Origin: Mesorhizobium sp.
GTDB taxonomy: Bacteria > Pseudomonadota > Alphaproteobacteria > Rhizobiales > Rhizobiaceae
Reading direction: 5' to 3'
Length of the DNA: 41,303 nucleotides
NCBI GenBank assembly: GCA_004017535.1
Contig: SAJS01000030.1
Location: 1 to 41,303, forward strand
The translations under genes were made by a program, and so were the position numbers. Positions 27,419-36,096 of this stretch are shown piece after piece; the stretch's first letter is position 1, and each line of letters starts with the position of its first letter. Below the pieces are notes generated by a model. That model did no database searches, was not told the DNA's origin, and worked only from the letters and a program-made list of their open reading frames with translations.

Positions 27419-28062
27419 TCCTTGGACAGCTCGACAATTGCATCACACAGTCTGCGATGGTCATTGCCCGTCGTCAGCTTATGGGTGGTGAAACCGCCAT
27501 CGGGCGTCTTTCGGTTGGACCTGCCGCCGACAAGCCAGCCTTCCGCCAATCCGGCTCTCCGGCCGGCTTCCATGTCGTCGGCCTTGTCGCCAACAATGAT
27601 CGATCCGGAGATGTCGAGGCCCAGCAAATCTCCGGCGCGTAGAAGCATTCCCGCATTGGGCTTACGCATCGGGTGATCGCCGATCGACAGGTCACCTTTG
27701 CCGCTCGAATGATAGGCGCAGGCAAGCACGAGATCGATTTGACATCCGTGCCCATCAAGGAGGGCCAGCAACCGGGCATTCACGGCGGCGAATTCCGACC
27801 AGCCAAAATACCCGCGGGCAATGCCCGATTGGTTCGAGACAATGATTGCGGGCAAGCCGGCAAGGTTAGCCGTCCGGATTACGGGCAGAATTTCAGGCCG
27901 GAGCACGATCTCCGCCGGATCGCTTGGATAGCCGGTATCGACATTGATCGTGCCGTCGCGGTCGAGGAACAGCGCTGGCCGGCCGGTCGGATACGTCCTG
28001 TCGCCGACTCGCTCGACCCAAAGGCCGGGCTCGGCAAGCGGAAAGCCTTCGCTCTCAGCCAT
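27415..28062 (-). CDS. gmhB: D-glycero-D-manno-heptose 1,7-bisphosphate phosphatase
   Basis: A 215-residue HAD-superfamily phosphatase removing the C7 phosphate in the ADP-heptose pathway. The catalytic motif is LFLDRDGTIN (Asp34 nucleophile, Asp36). IIVSNQSGIARGYFG follows the GmhB pattern, MRKPNAGML holds the motif III lysine region, and SIIVGDKADDMEAG gives motif IV. The usual structural zinc site is degenerate: CAYH is present but the later CxC pair before RKP is replaced (DHPMRKP). The gene overlaps gmhA by eight bases, so the two are translated together. ATG 28062 is the first in-frame start fitting the family. Confidence 0.88.
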   Translation of the reverse strand: MAESEGFPLAEPGLWVERVGDRTYPTGRPALFLDRDGTINVDTGYPSDPAEIVLRPEILPVIRTANLAGLPAIIVSNQSGIARGYFGWSEFAAVNARLLALLDGHGCQIDLVLACAYHSSGKGDLSIGDHPMRKPNAGMLLRAGDLLGLDISGSIIVGDKADDMEAGRRAGLAEGWLVGGRSNRKTPDGGFTTHKLTTGNDHRRLCDAIVELSKD

Positions 28063-28627
28063 TGCTGAGACGCGCTTCGACCGCCTCGCACAGATGGTGA
28101 TAGAGGCAGAGATGCCCCTGCTGGATGATCGGCGTCGAGGTCGACGGCACATTGAGCAGGATGTCGGTCAGCGGCGCGAGCTTGCCGCCGGTATCGCCGG
28201 TAAGGCTGATCACTGTCATCCCCATCGCTCGCGCCTGCTCGGCCGCGGCCAGGATGCTCGGCGAGTTGCCGCTGGTAGAAATTGCCAGCAGCACGGCGCC
28301 TTCCGATCCATGCGCCTCGACCTGGCGCGAGAACACCGTGTCGAAGCCGTAATCGTTGCCCCAGGCGGTCAGCACCGCAGCGTTGGCCGGCAGCGCGATG
28401 ACGTTGTAGGCCTTGCGCTCCTTCAGGAAGCGGCCGACCAGCTCGCCGGCGATATGGATGGCATCGCTGGCCGAGCCGCCGTTGCCGCAGATCAGCAGCG
28501 CCTTGCCTTGCGAAAGCGCGGTCACGACCGTGCTCACGGCGCGCTCCATCTCGCCGGTGAGGTCGCGCTCGACCATCGCCGAGATCGCCGCCGCGGAGCG
28601 GACCAGATAGTCGTTCAAATCGGACAT
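28055..28627 (-). CDS. gmhA: Sedoheptulose-7-phosphate isomerase
   Basis: A 190-residue SIS-domain isomerase converting sedoheptulose 7-phosphate to D-glycero-D-manno-heptose 7-phosphate, the first committed step to ADP-heptose. Visible motifs are LLICGNGGSASDAIHIAGELVGRF, with the phosphate-binding GNGGSA. The other site residues lie in ISTSGNSPSILAAAEQARAMG and STPIIQQGHLCLYHHLCEAVE, the latter carrying the conserved Gln and His. Length is as expected for a homotetramer subunit. ATG 28627 has GAGGG upstream. It sits eight bases after hldE and overlaps gmhB, forming hldE-gmhA-gmhB. Confidence 0.95.
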   Translation of the reverse strand: MSDLNDYLVRSAAAISAMVERDLTGEMERAVSTVVTALSQGKALLICGNGGSASDAIHIAGELVGRFLKERKAYNVIALPANAAVLTAWGNDYGFDTVFSRQVEAHGSEGAVLLAISTSGNSPSILAAAEQARAMGMTVISLTGDTGGKLAPLTDILLNVPSTSTPIIQQGHLCLYHHLCEAVEARLSNG

Positions 28628-28634
28628 GAAACCC

Positions 28635-30131
28635 TCAGTTTGCGGCACGCAGCTTGCCGATCGTGTTCGTCGTGCTCTTGCCGGCGACGAGATCGACCAG
28701 CACCACGCGCCCGCCCGCCTTCTGCACCACATCGGCGCCGACCACGGTCTCGATCGTGTAGTCCGCGCCCTTGACCAGGACGTCGGGCAGCAGCGCCTTG
28801 ATCAGCTTGAGCGGCGTATCTTCCTCGAAGATGACGACGGTATCGACCGAGGCAAGTGCTGCCAGCACGCAGGCGCGGTCATGCTGATTGTTGACCGGAC
28901 GCCCAGGCCCTTTCAGCCGGCGCACTGAGTCGTCGCTGTTGAGGCCGAGCACCAGCCGGTCGCACTGGCTGCGCGCGGCATGCAGCAGGCTGACATGGCC
29001 GGCATGCAGGATATCGAAGCAGCCATTGGTGAAGCCGACCGTGAGGCCCTCTTCCTTCCAGGCAGCGACCATCCTGGCCGCGGCATTGGCGTCAAGAATG
29101 GCATCGGTATGGCTCGTCGGCCCATGCGAGCGGAACAGCGCGCCGGACAGTTCCTCGACATTCAATCGTGCGGTGCCGCGTTTTCCCACCACGACGCCGC
29201 CGGCCGCATTGGCGATGATGGCGGCATGCACCCGGTCGGCGCCAGCGGCGAGCGACAGCGCGAAGCTCGCAATGACCGTGTCGCCGGCGCCTGAAACGTC
29301 GAACACTTCGCGGGCTTGGGTGGAGATATGGCGCGCATCCTCGGCGGAGACGACGCTCATGCCTTTCTCGCTGCGCGTGGCGACGATGAACTCGAAATCA
29401 TGCTCGGCGATCAGGTCGCGCGCCGCGGCCACGACCTGGTCATCGCCGAACACCTTGCGCCCGACCGCTTCGCCAAGCTCCTTGCGGTTCGGCGTCACCG
29501 CCGTGGCGCCGGCATAGCGTGCATAGTCGCGCCCCTTCGGATCGACCAGCACCGGCTTGCCAGCATCGCGGCATATCGCGATCAGCTCGCCGGCGACGCC
29601 GTCGAGCAGGATGCCCTTGCCGTAATCGGAAAGGATCACGATGTCGGCGCGGCCAAGCGCGACCTGGAAATGGTCGATGAGCTTCGCCCGCTCGGCGGAA
29701 GTGAGCGGCTTGATCTCTTCCTCGTCGAAACGCAGCACCTGCTGGTTTAGCGCGCTGAAGCGGCTTTTCGACGAGGTCATGCGGTCCGGCCGCTGCAGAA
29801 GCCCGTCCGTGTCGACGCCGATCTCGCTGAGCATGCGCATCAGATTGTTGCCGGCCTGATCGGCGCCGATCACCGACACGGGTATCGCGGCCCCGCCCAG
29901 CGAAACGATGTTGGAGACGACATTGCCGGCGCCGCCCATGTTCAGCGTTTCGCCCCGTCCATGCAGCACGGGGATAGGGGCTTCCGGCGAGATGCGTTCG
30001 ATCACGCCGCTGACGAAACGGTCGAGAATGAAATCGCCGACCACCAGCACAGTGACCTCGCCGAACCGGGCGATGGTGCGATGCAAAGGTTCCGGAGAGG
30101 GAGGATTGTGCTTGATCATCTCACTCGACAT
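28635..30131 (-). CDS. hldE: Bifunctional heptose 7-phosphate kinase / heptose 1-phosphate adenylyltransferase
   Basis: A 498-residue two-domain cytoplasmic enzyme supplying ADP-D-glycero-D-manno-heptose. Residues 1 to about 330 form a ribokinase-type kinase (GDFILDRFVSGVIERISPEAP; LNMGGAGNVVSNI; FDVSGAGDTVIASFAL with the catalytic Asp). Residues about 355-498 form a nucleotidyltransferase (VGFTNGCFDILHAGHVSLL with the HxGH motif). The fused form matches E. coli HldE. ATG 30131 is the longest start; ATG 30119 four codons later is an alternative. First gene of the minus-strand half of the heptose cluster. Confidence 0.95.
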   Translation of the reverse strand: MSSEMIKHNPPSPEPLHRTIARFGEVTVLVVGDFILDRFVSGVIERISPEAPIPVLHGRGETLNMGGAGNVVSNIVSLGGAAIPVSVIGADQAGNNLMRMLSEIGVDTDGLLQRPDRMTSSKSRFSALNQQVLRFDEEEIKPLTSAERAKLIDHFQVALGRADIVILSDYGKGILLDGVAGELIAICRDAGKPVLVDPKGRDYARYAGATAVTPNRKELGEAVGRKVFGDDQVVAAARDLIAEHDFEFIVATRSEKGMSVVSAEDARHISTQAREVFDVSGAGDTVIASFALSLAAGADRVHAAIIANAAGGVVVGKRGTARLNVEELSGALFRSHGPTSHTDAILDANAAARMVAAWKEEGLTVGFTNGCFDILHAGHVSLLHAARSQCDRLVLGLNSDDSVRRLKGPGRPVNNQHDRACVLAALASVDTVVIFEEDTPLKLIKALLPDVLVKGADYTIETVVGADVVQKAGGRVVLVDLVAGKSTTNTIGKLRAAN

Positions 30132-30272
30132 ATGCCTGAAAAAGGCAGGACTTTGATTAGGTTTCAGCGCCGGAATTGTGGCGCACCTCGCTCAACGCGA
30201 TGCGGATATACCGCAATTGGGGCGAGCGCAACGGCAGGCCCCGATTGGCTGCGGCCGGAACCAGCTGTGCAA

Positions 30273-30904
30273 TCAGCTTCTCTGCAGGGCCACGTGGACG
30301 CCAAGGCCGACCAGCACGGCGCCGCCTGCGCGCTGCATCAGCCGCTGCGCGCGGCCCGAGCGCCGCAGCCGGGCGATCATCGCGCCGGCGAGGAACACGC
30401 AAACAATATCGGCGGAGGAAAACATCAGATTGACGATGGTTCCAAGCACGACGAACTGCAGCCAGACCGGGAACACCGCCGAGGCATCGATGAATTGCGG
30501 CAGGAACGCCATGAAGAAGATCGCCGTCTTCGGATTGAGCACCTCGACTGTGACGCTTTCGAAAAGGCGCGCCGGGCCGATTTCCGCTCGATGGCCGGCA
30601 AATCCGTATCGCCGTCCGTCCGTTTGCGGAACATTGAGACGCCGAGCCAGATCAGGTAGAGCGCGCCGCCGAGCTTGACCGCCAGATAGAGCGGCGGCAC
30701 GGCGTGGAACAGGACGGACAGTCCCGCGGCGGCCGCGAAGACATGCGCATAGCCGCCAAGATGGATGCCGAGAGCCGCCGTCAGCCCCGACCAGCGGCCG
30801 CGCGCCATCGTCTGCGCGGCGGCGTAAAGCATGGCGGGACCAGGGATATAGGCGAAGATCGCAGTGGTGGCGAAGAAGGCGATCAGCAGTTCGGTCGACG
30901 GCAT
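30273..30904 (-). pseudogene. LysE/RhtB-family amino-acid exporter, frameshifted
   Basis: From ATG 30904 (GAGGA upstream) the frame encodes the N-terminal half of a LysE-type exporter: [21 protein letters not shown] with the family's PGP motif, then [21 protein letters not shown]. After SARRAF the reading is lost and continues in another frame as LNPKTAIFFMAFLPQFIDASA, the second family signature, to the end near 30273. The break sits in a four-base A run (30562-30565, T run on the coding strand); one more base restores the protein to about 210 residues. Either a decayed gene or a homopolymer error. It separates the two arms of the heptose cluster. Confidence 0.82.
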
Positions 30905-31059
30905 TCTTATCCTCGCTATCCGCTGGGTGGCGAAAGCCGACTGAAGCGGGAGCTTTGCGGCCTCACTGTGGCGCATTAGGGCGCGCCTGCTTTATCGACA
31001 CTACGGCTTGCCTCCCTTATAAGGGCCGAAATCGGCAACGGAGCAAGGCTGAGAAAAGA

Positions 31060-32007
31060 ATGATCATCGTCACGGGCGGCGCCGGCATGATCGGCTCCAA
31101 CATCGTCGCCGCTCTCAATGCCGAGGGGCATGACGACATCGTCGTGGTCGACGATCTCACCGACGGCCACAAGATCGCCAACCTCGCCGACCTTCGCATC
31201 GCCGACTATCTCGACAAGGACGATTTTCTCGCCCAGCTCGAGAACGGCGCGCTCGGCCGCATCGAGGCCGTCTTCCACCAGGGCGCGTGCTCAACCACCA
31301 CCGAGTGGAACGGCAAGTTCATGATGGAGGTGAACTACACCTATTCGAAGCGGCTCCTGCATGCCTGCCTCGACCTGCGCGTGCCCTTCCTCTATGCCTC
31401 CTCCGCATCCGTCTATGGCGGCGGCAGCGAGTTCCGCGAGGAGCCCGAGTTCGAGCGCCCGCTCAACGTCTATGCCTATTCGAAGAAGCTGTTCGACGAC
31501 TATGTCCGCCGCAATGTCGACGCCGACCATTCTCAGGTGACGGGCCTGCGCTACTTCAATGTCTACGGACCGCGCGAGGCGCACAAGGGCGCCATGGCGT
31601 CCGTCGCCTTCCATCTCTTCAACCAGGTCGAGCGCGGCGAAAATCCGAAACTGTTCGGCGCCTATGGCGACTTCGGCCCGGGCGAGCAGAGCCGCGACTT
31701 CATCCATGTCGGCGATGTCGCCGACGTCAACCTCTGGCTTTGGAAAAAGGGCCAGAGCGGCATCTTCAACTGCGGCACCGGCCGCGCCCAGCCGTTCCGC
31801 GCCATCGCCGAAACGGTGATCGACACGCTGGGCAAGGGCGAGATTGAATTCATCCCCTTCCCCGACCATCTCAAAGGCAGCTACCAGAGTTTCACGCAGG
31901 CTGATATGTCCCGCTTGCGCGCGGCCGGCTACAATGGCCAATTCCGCACAGTCGAAACCGGCGTCAGGGACTATGTCGAATGGCTGAAGGCCCAACGATC
32001 CTCGTGA
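31060..32007 (+). CDS. hldD: ADP-L-glycero-D-manno-heptose 6-epimerase
   Basis: A 315-residue extended SDR enzyme that inverts C6 of ADP-D,D-heptose to give the donor used by heptosyltransferases. It has the Rossmann GxxGxxG as [15 protein letters not shown] near the start, [14 protein letters not shown] typical of Hld[13 protein letters not shown], and the catalytic YxxxK in [15 protein letters not shown] 31060 (MIIVTGGAG) fits the family; a 35-residue upstream extension does not. It starts the plus-strand unit hldD-waaF-waaC; waaF overlaps its end by 28 bases. Confidence 0.96.
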   Translation: MIIVTGGAGMIGSNIVAALNAEGHDDIVVVDDLTDGHKIANLADLRIADYLDKDDFLAQLENGALGRIEAVFHQGACSTTTEWNGKFMMEVNYTYSKRLLHACLDLRVPFLYASSASVYGGGSEFREEPEFERPLNVYAYSKKLFDDYVRRNVDADHSQVTGLRYFNVYGPREAHKGAMASVAFHLFNQVERGENPKLFGAYGDFGPGEQSRDFIHVGDVADVNLWLWKKGQSGIFNCGTGRAQPFRAIAETVIDTLGKGEIEFIPFPDHLKGSYQSFTQADMSRLRAAGYNGQFRTVETGVRDYVEWLKAQRSS

Positions 32008-32987
32008 TCGGCCCACGATGGGTGGGCGACATGGTCATGGCCCAGTGCCTGTTCGCGGCGCTGAAGGAAAAACATCCGAACGCGGCGATCGACGTGCTGG
32101 CGCCGGCCTGGGCTGCAACCTTGGTCAGGCGCATGCCTGAGATACGCAGCCAGATCGACTTCCCGCTGATGCCGGGCGCGCTCGAATTCCGCAGCCGCAG
32201 GCGCTTCGGCCGCCTGCTGCGCGGCCGCTACGACATGGCCTATGTGCTGCCGGGAAGCTGGAAATCGGCGCTGATCCCGTTCTTTGCCCGCATCCCGCGT
32301 CGTGTCGGCAATCTGCGCGAAATGCGCTATGGCCTCCTCACCGACATCGTGCCGCTGCCGGAAGCGCTGAAGCGGCGCACGGCGCGCGCCTATTTCGGCC
32401 TCGCGCGCGGCGGCACGTTTCGCGCGCCGCGGCTCACCGTCGACAAGGCCAACCAGGCTGATCTGCTGGCACGGTTCGGGCTGACGGGAAGGAAATTCGT
32501 GGCGCTCATGCCCGGCGCCGAGTTCGGCCCGGCAAAACGCTGGCCGAGCGATCACTATGCCGGGCTTGCCCGGGACATGATGGCAAAGGGTCTGGGCGTC
32601 GTGCTGCTCGGCTCGAAGAACGATGCCGGCGTGACCGGGGAGATCGCGACGCTCGCGCCCGGCGCTATCGACCTTGCCGGCAAGACGCGGCTCGAGGACG
32701 CCATCGACCTGATCGCCGCGGCGAAGCTTGCGGTCTCGAACGACAGCGGCCTGATGCATGTCGCGGCAGCCGTCGGCACGCCGATCGTCGCCGTCTATGG
32801 TTCGACTTCGCCGGAGAACACGCCGCCGCTCAGCGAACGCTCCGAGCTGATCTGGCTGCATCTGTCCTGCTCGCCCTGTCACAAGAAGGTCTGCCCGCTC
32901 GGGCATCTCAACTGCCTGAAAACCCTCGATGTCGCTCGTGTCACTGCCGCAGCCGACCGCCTGCTCAAGGTTCCGGCGGCCGCATGA
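31980..32987 (+). CDS. waaF: ADP-heptose:LPS heptosyltransferase II
   Basis: A 335-residue GT9-family glycosyltransferase acting at the inner face of the inner membrane, adding the second L,D-heptose of the LPS inner core. It opens [19 protein letters not shown]. The C-terminal donor domain includes [16 protein letters not shown], typical of WaaF, and [25 protein letters not shown], with late cysteines [17 protein letters not shown] 31980 lies inside the end of hldD. The stop shares four bases with the start of waaC (ATGA), so the genes are coupled. Confidence 0.94.
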   Translation: MAEGPTILVIGPRWVGDMVMAQCLFAALKEKHPNAAIDVLAPAWAATLVRRMPEIRSQIDFPLMPGALEFRSRRRFGRLLRGRYDMAYVLPGSWKSALIPFFARIPRRVGNLREMRYGLLTDIVPLPEALKRRTARAYFGLARGGTFRAPRLTVDKANQADLLARFGLTGRKFVALMPGAEFGPAKRWPSDHYAGLARDMMAKGLGVVLLGSKNDAGVTGEIATLAPGAIDLAGKTRLEDAIDLIAAAKLAVSNDSGLMHVAAAVGTPIVAVYGSTSPENTPPLSERSELIWLHLSCSPCHKKVCPLGHLNCLKTLDVARVTAAADRLLKVPAAA

Positions 32988-33958
32988 AAGTGCTGATCGT
33001 CAAGACATCGTCGATGGGCGATGTCATCCACACGTTTCCGGCCGTCGAGGACGCGGCGCGCAATCGCCCCGATATCAGCTTCGACTGGTGCGTGGAGGAG
33101 CCGTTTGCCGGCATCGTGGCGCTGCATCCGGCGATTGGAGTGATCCACAAGGTGGCGGTCCGGCGCTGGCGCAAGAGGCTTTTCGACGGCGGCACATGGC
33201 GCGAGATAGCCGGGCTGCGCGGAGCGCTCCGTGCCTCCCGCTACGATCTTGTCATCGACGCGCAGGGCTTGCTCAAGTCGGCCCTGGTCGCCGTCCAGAC
33301 AGGCGCGCCGATTGCCGGCTTCGATCGCGCCAGCGCCCGCGAGCCCTCGGCGACGCTGTTCTATCAGCGCAAATACGCCGTGCCGCGCGATCTGCACGCC
33401 ATCGAGCGCACCAGACGGCTGTTCGGCCTGACGCTGGGCTACCAGCCTGACCTGTCGGCGCTCGAGTCGGGCATCGTGCCGCCGGTAGGCGCGCTGCCCG
33501 GCGTTGAAGGCAAAACCGCTTTCCTGTTGCACGGCACCAGCCGCGAGGACAAGAAATGGCCGGCAGAGGACTGGATCGGAACCGCGCGCGAGCTGGCCGA
33601 CCGGCACTTCACGCCAGTGGTCACATGGTCGAATGAGGCGGAAAAGAAGGTGGCAGAGGCCATCGCCGGTGCCGTGCCAAGCGCGATACTCGTTGCGAAA
33701 TCGCCGCTCGCGGATGTCGCTGCGATCCTCGGCCGCTCGACGCTGGTCATCGGGGCCGACACCGGCCTCACCCACCTCGCCGCTGCTTTCGGCCTGCCGA
33801 CGGTCGCCATCTTCCTGGCGACTGAACCCGGCCTGACCGGCCCGCGCGGGAAGTTTGCATCGACCTTGCTTGCGCCGCCCGGCGGCAAGGTCACGCCGGC
33901 CGAGGTCGTGGCGGAGGCTGACCGCCTGCTGGCGCTCAGTTCGAAGGCGCCAGCTTAG
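32984..33958 (+). CDS. waaC: ADP-heptose:LPS heptosyltransferase I
   Basis: A 324-residue GT9 enzyme transferring the first heptose to Kdo of the LPS inner core. The N-terminus [20 protein letters not shown] is the WaaC signature. ASRYDLVIDAQGLLKSALVA and the ADTGLTHLAAAFGLPTVAIF donor-site block follow. The conserved Asp of MGDV is in the catalytic pocket. Last gene of the hldD-waaF-waaC unit. Together with hldE, gmhA and gmhB this supplies the whole heptose branch, implying a heptose-containing LPS core. Confidence 0.95.
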   Translation: MKVLIVKTSSMGDVIHTFPAVEDAARNRPDISFDWCVEEPFAGIVALHPAIGVIHKVAVRRWRKRLFDGGTWREIAGLRGALRASRYDLVIDAQGLLKSALVAVQTGAPIAGFDRASAREPSATLFYQRKYAVPRDLHAIERTRRLFGLTLGYQPDLSALESGIVPPVGALPGVEGKTAFLLHGTSREDKKWPAEDWIGTARELADRHFTPVVTWSNEAEKKVAEAIAGAVPSAILVAKSPLADVAAILGRSTLVIGADTGLTHLAAAFGLPTVAIFLATEPGLTGPRGKFASTLLAPPGGKVTPAEVVAEADRLLALSSKAPA

Positions 33959-34051
33959 ACCACGGCTGCTTCGTCACGGAGGCTTCAGCCAATTCCGAAC
34001 GATTGCAATGGATCCGCAGCGAGCCGTGGTAGCGCAGAAATCGATGCCAGG

Positions 34052-34087
34052 ACATGATCTCGAAAAGTGAGAACCGAAAGATCATGT
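34052..34087. repeat. Rhizobiales intergenic hairpin element, copy 2
   Basis: ACATGATCT (34052-34060) is perfectly complementary to AGATCATGT (34079-34087) with an 18-base loop. On the minus strand the inside reads TCGGTTCTCACTTTTCGA, recognisably the same family as the element at 21442-21482. It lies downstream of waaC and of greA, which converge here. Confidence 0.7.
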
Positions 34088-34151
34088 TCTAACAAAGAGT
34101 TAGATCAGGATGACAATTCAATGAAACGTCATCCCAATCTGGCGAAGCGCA

Positions 34152-34625
34152 CTAAATGAATTGCACCTGGACGATCTCATACCCCCGGGCGCCGCCGGGA
34201 GCGTTGACCTCGATGGCGTCGCCGACTTCCTTGCCGATGAGCGCTCGCGCGATCGGCGAGGAGATCGAGATGCGGCCGGACTTCACGTCCGCTTCCTGGT
34301 CGCCGACGATCTGATAGGTCTTCTTTTCCTCGGTGTCCTCGTCGACGAGCACGACGGTTGCGCCGAACTTCACCTTGTCGCCGGAAAGCTTGGAGACGTC
34401 GATGACCTCGGCGCGCGCGATCAGATCCTCGAGCTCGTTGATGCGGCCTTCATTGTGGCTCTGCGACTCCTTGGCCGCGTGATATTCGGCATTTTCGGAC
34501 AGGTCGCCATGCGAGCGCGCTTCGGAGATCGCCTCGATGATACGCGGACGCTCCTCTTGCTGGCGCCAACGCAGTTCTTCCTTCAATGACGCGAACCCCT
34601 CGCCTGTCATCGGGACCTTGATCAT
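34152..34625 (-). CDS. greA: Transcription elongation factor GreA
   Basis: A 157-residue factor that enters the RNA polymerase secondary channel and stimulates cleavage of backtracked RNA. The N-terminal coiled coil (residues 1-75) carries the tip acidic motif in [18 protein letters not shown], with the key Asp and Glu. The C-terminal globular domain has [22 protein letters not shown] and the end [12 protein letters not shown] 34625 ([11 protein letters not shown]) is chosen over an upstream start. A leader of about 115 bases contains a terminator hairpin. Confidence 0.97.
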   Translation of the reverse strand: MIKVPMTGEGFASLKEELRWRQQEERPRIIEAISEARSHGDLSENAEYHAAKESQSHNEGRINELEDLIARAEVIDVSKLSGDKVKFGATVVLVDEDTEEKKTYQIVGDQEADVKSGRISISSPIARALIGKEVGDAIEVNAPGGARGYEIVQVQFI

Positions 34626-34684
34626 ATGCCTGACCTTTCCTGCCGCCACCCCCGCTTTTCGGGAGCAGCCTTGTCAAATGGGTA

Positions 34685-34739
34685 CAAAAAGAAAACGGTC
34701 CGGCAGCCTCGGGCTAACGGAACCGTTTCACCACAATTT
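34685..34739 (-). ncRNA. greA leader with internal intrinsic terminator (possible leader sRNA)
   Basis: On the minus strand a CTATAT box (34751-34746) would start transcription near 34739. A stem AAACGG(T)TCCG / CGGACCGTTT then forms (34728-34718 with 34702-34693), with an inner GCC/GGC pair, followed by the T-rich TTTTCTTTTT (34694-34685), 60 bases before the greA ATG. Transcripts ending there would be about 55 bases long. The -35 element is weak. The layout resembles the E. coli greA leader that yields GraL RNAs; homology is not claimed. Confidence 0.45.
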
Positions 34740-34836
34740 CCCTGAATATAGCGATCTTGGCGCGATTTTCACGTGCAAAAATGAAGTTCGGCAAAATGAT
34801 CACCGCTTTCGCCGATGCCGCCCGACGGCGAACGAC

Positions 34837-34867
34837 AAAAAGCCGGCTACGATTGCTCGCAGCCGGC
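34837..34867 (-). terminator. Intrinsic terminator of the TPR gene
   Basis: On the minus strand GCCGGCT and AGCCGGC form a 7-bp stem with a 12-base loop, followed by TTTTT. It begins 21 bases after the TPR stop codon, so it separates that gene from greA. Confidence 0.85.
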
Positions 34868-34888
34868 CCGAAGAGCTTGAAGCCCTGT

Positions 34889-35419
34889 TCAGCTCCGCAG
34901 GAAATGATCGATCTGTTCGGACAACATGCCGTATTCGCGCGAGCCCGTGCCGGTCCGCTTTTCGATTTCCTTGAGCTGTTCCTGAGCGCCGGCGAGATCG
35001 CCGATCTGCAGATGCGCTTCGCCGAGATATTCGCGCACAAGCGTGTAGTTCGGGTCGATGCGCAGCGCTTCCTCGTAATAGCCAAGGCCGACCGTGACGC
35101 GGCCCGAATGGCGATGCGAATAGCCGAGATAGTTGAGGATGCGCGGATCCTGCTTGTTGGCGGCGAGCGTCAGCACCGAGATCGCCTCGTCATAGCGCCC
35201 GGCCATCGCCAGATCGTGGCCGGCCTCGTAGATGCTGTCGTCATCCAGCATGCCATATTGCGGCTTCACGCATTTGTTCTTCTTCTTGTCCCAGACCTCG
35301 TCCTTCTTGCACTGGGTGGTGGTTTGACCGCTTCCGCCTTCACCGGCCGCAAAAGCCGGGGCAACGAACAGCGGCAGCGCCGCAATGGTCAGGACTTGAA
35401 CAAGCAATCGTCTGCGCAT
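34889..35419 (-). CDS. Exported tetratricopeptide-repeat protein
   Basis: A 176-residue periplasmic protein. The N-terminus (MRRRLLVQVLTIAALPLFVAPAFA, residues 1-24) is a signal peptide. A short linker holds two cysteines (TQCKKDEVWDKKKNKCVKP). Three TPR-like helical pairs follow from about residue 60 (YEAGHDLAMAGRYDEAISVL, RVTVGLGYYEEALRIDPNYT, REYLGEAHLQIGDLAGAQEQL). TPR proteins mediate protein contacts; the partner is unknown. ATG 35419 has GGAGG at ideal distance. It has its own terminator at 34837-34867. Confidence 0.85.
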   Translation of the reverse strand: MRRRLLVQVLTIAALPLFVAPAFAAGEGGSGQTTTQCKKDEVWDKKKNKCVKPQYGMLDDDSIYEAGHDLAMAGRYDEAISVLTLAANKQDPRILNYLGYSHRHSGRVTVGLGYYEEALRIDPNYTLVREYLGEAHLQIGDLAGAQEQLKEIEKRTGTGSREYGMLSEQIDHFLRS

Positions 35420-35595
35420 CGATGCCTCCGTGAGCGTGACAATGGCAGACTAACGCCGGCCCGATCGGGTTTCATCCCGAAAAGCCGTCATCGGCCGAAC
35501 TATTTTGGACGGCCCGAAAAAGAGCCTTGCCTCCGGGCGTGACGCGCGCTGCAAATCCGCTATCATCGGCCAAGCGCATCACGTGGAGAAGGACC

Positions 35596-36021
35596 GTGCA
35601 GCAGCGCCGCGAGAAGGAGTGGGAACTTTCGATCGACCCGGACACGGTGCGCCTGTTCATTCTCAAGGCCAAGGCGCTGAGCGCCGCCGTCAACGAGGAT
35701 TATGACGACGGCGCCGAGCACGAGGTCGAGTTCGACGGCGACGCGCATGCCGGCCATCACCATGACGGGCTTGTCGAGGAAGCCTCGGAAGACCTCACCG
35801 AGGAAGAATTCCGCGAGCTGATCAACGATCTCAACATCGACGAGGCGGCCGAGCTGATCGCGCTCGCCTGGGTCGGGCGCGGCGACTATGACGCATCCGA
35901 ATGGGCTGACGCGGTGGCAGCCGCCAGGGAGCGCCCAAGGAAGCGCACGGCCAAATACCTGCTCGGCCTGCCGATGCTGGCCGACTGGCTGGAGGAAGGC
36001 CTTGAAGCCATAGGCGCGTAA
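35596..36021 (+). CDS. DUF3775 domain-containing protein
   Basis: A 141-residue acidic cytoplasmic protein. It starts at GTG 35596, preceded by GGAGAAGG. The central and C-terminal segments LSIDPDTVRLFILKAKALSA, DEAAELIALAWVGRGDYDA and TAKYLLGLPMLADWLEEGLEAIG fit the alphaproteobacterial DUF3775 family. A His/Asp-rich stretch (residues 47-60, with HAGHHHDG) could bind metal. Function is unknown for the family. A longer in-frame reading from 35527 lacks a ribosome-binding site and has unrelated sequence. Confidence 0.8.
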   Translation: MQQRREKEWELSIDPDTVRLFILKAKALSAAVNEDYDDGAEHEVEFDGDAHAGHHHDGLVEEASEDLTEEEFRELINDLNIDEAAELIALAWVGRGDYDASEWADAVAAARERPRKRTAKYLLGLPMLADWLEEGLEAIGA

Positions 36022-36096
36022 CGCGCCGGTAACCGATTGTGATCGGCAAGGCCGGCGGTGCAGGCAACTTCGCGACGCGATTGCCGTTTCGGGGCG

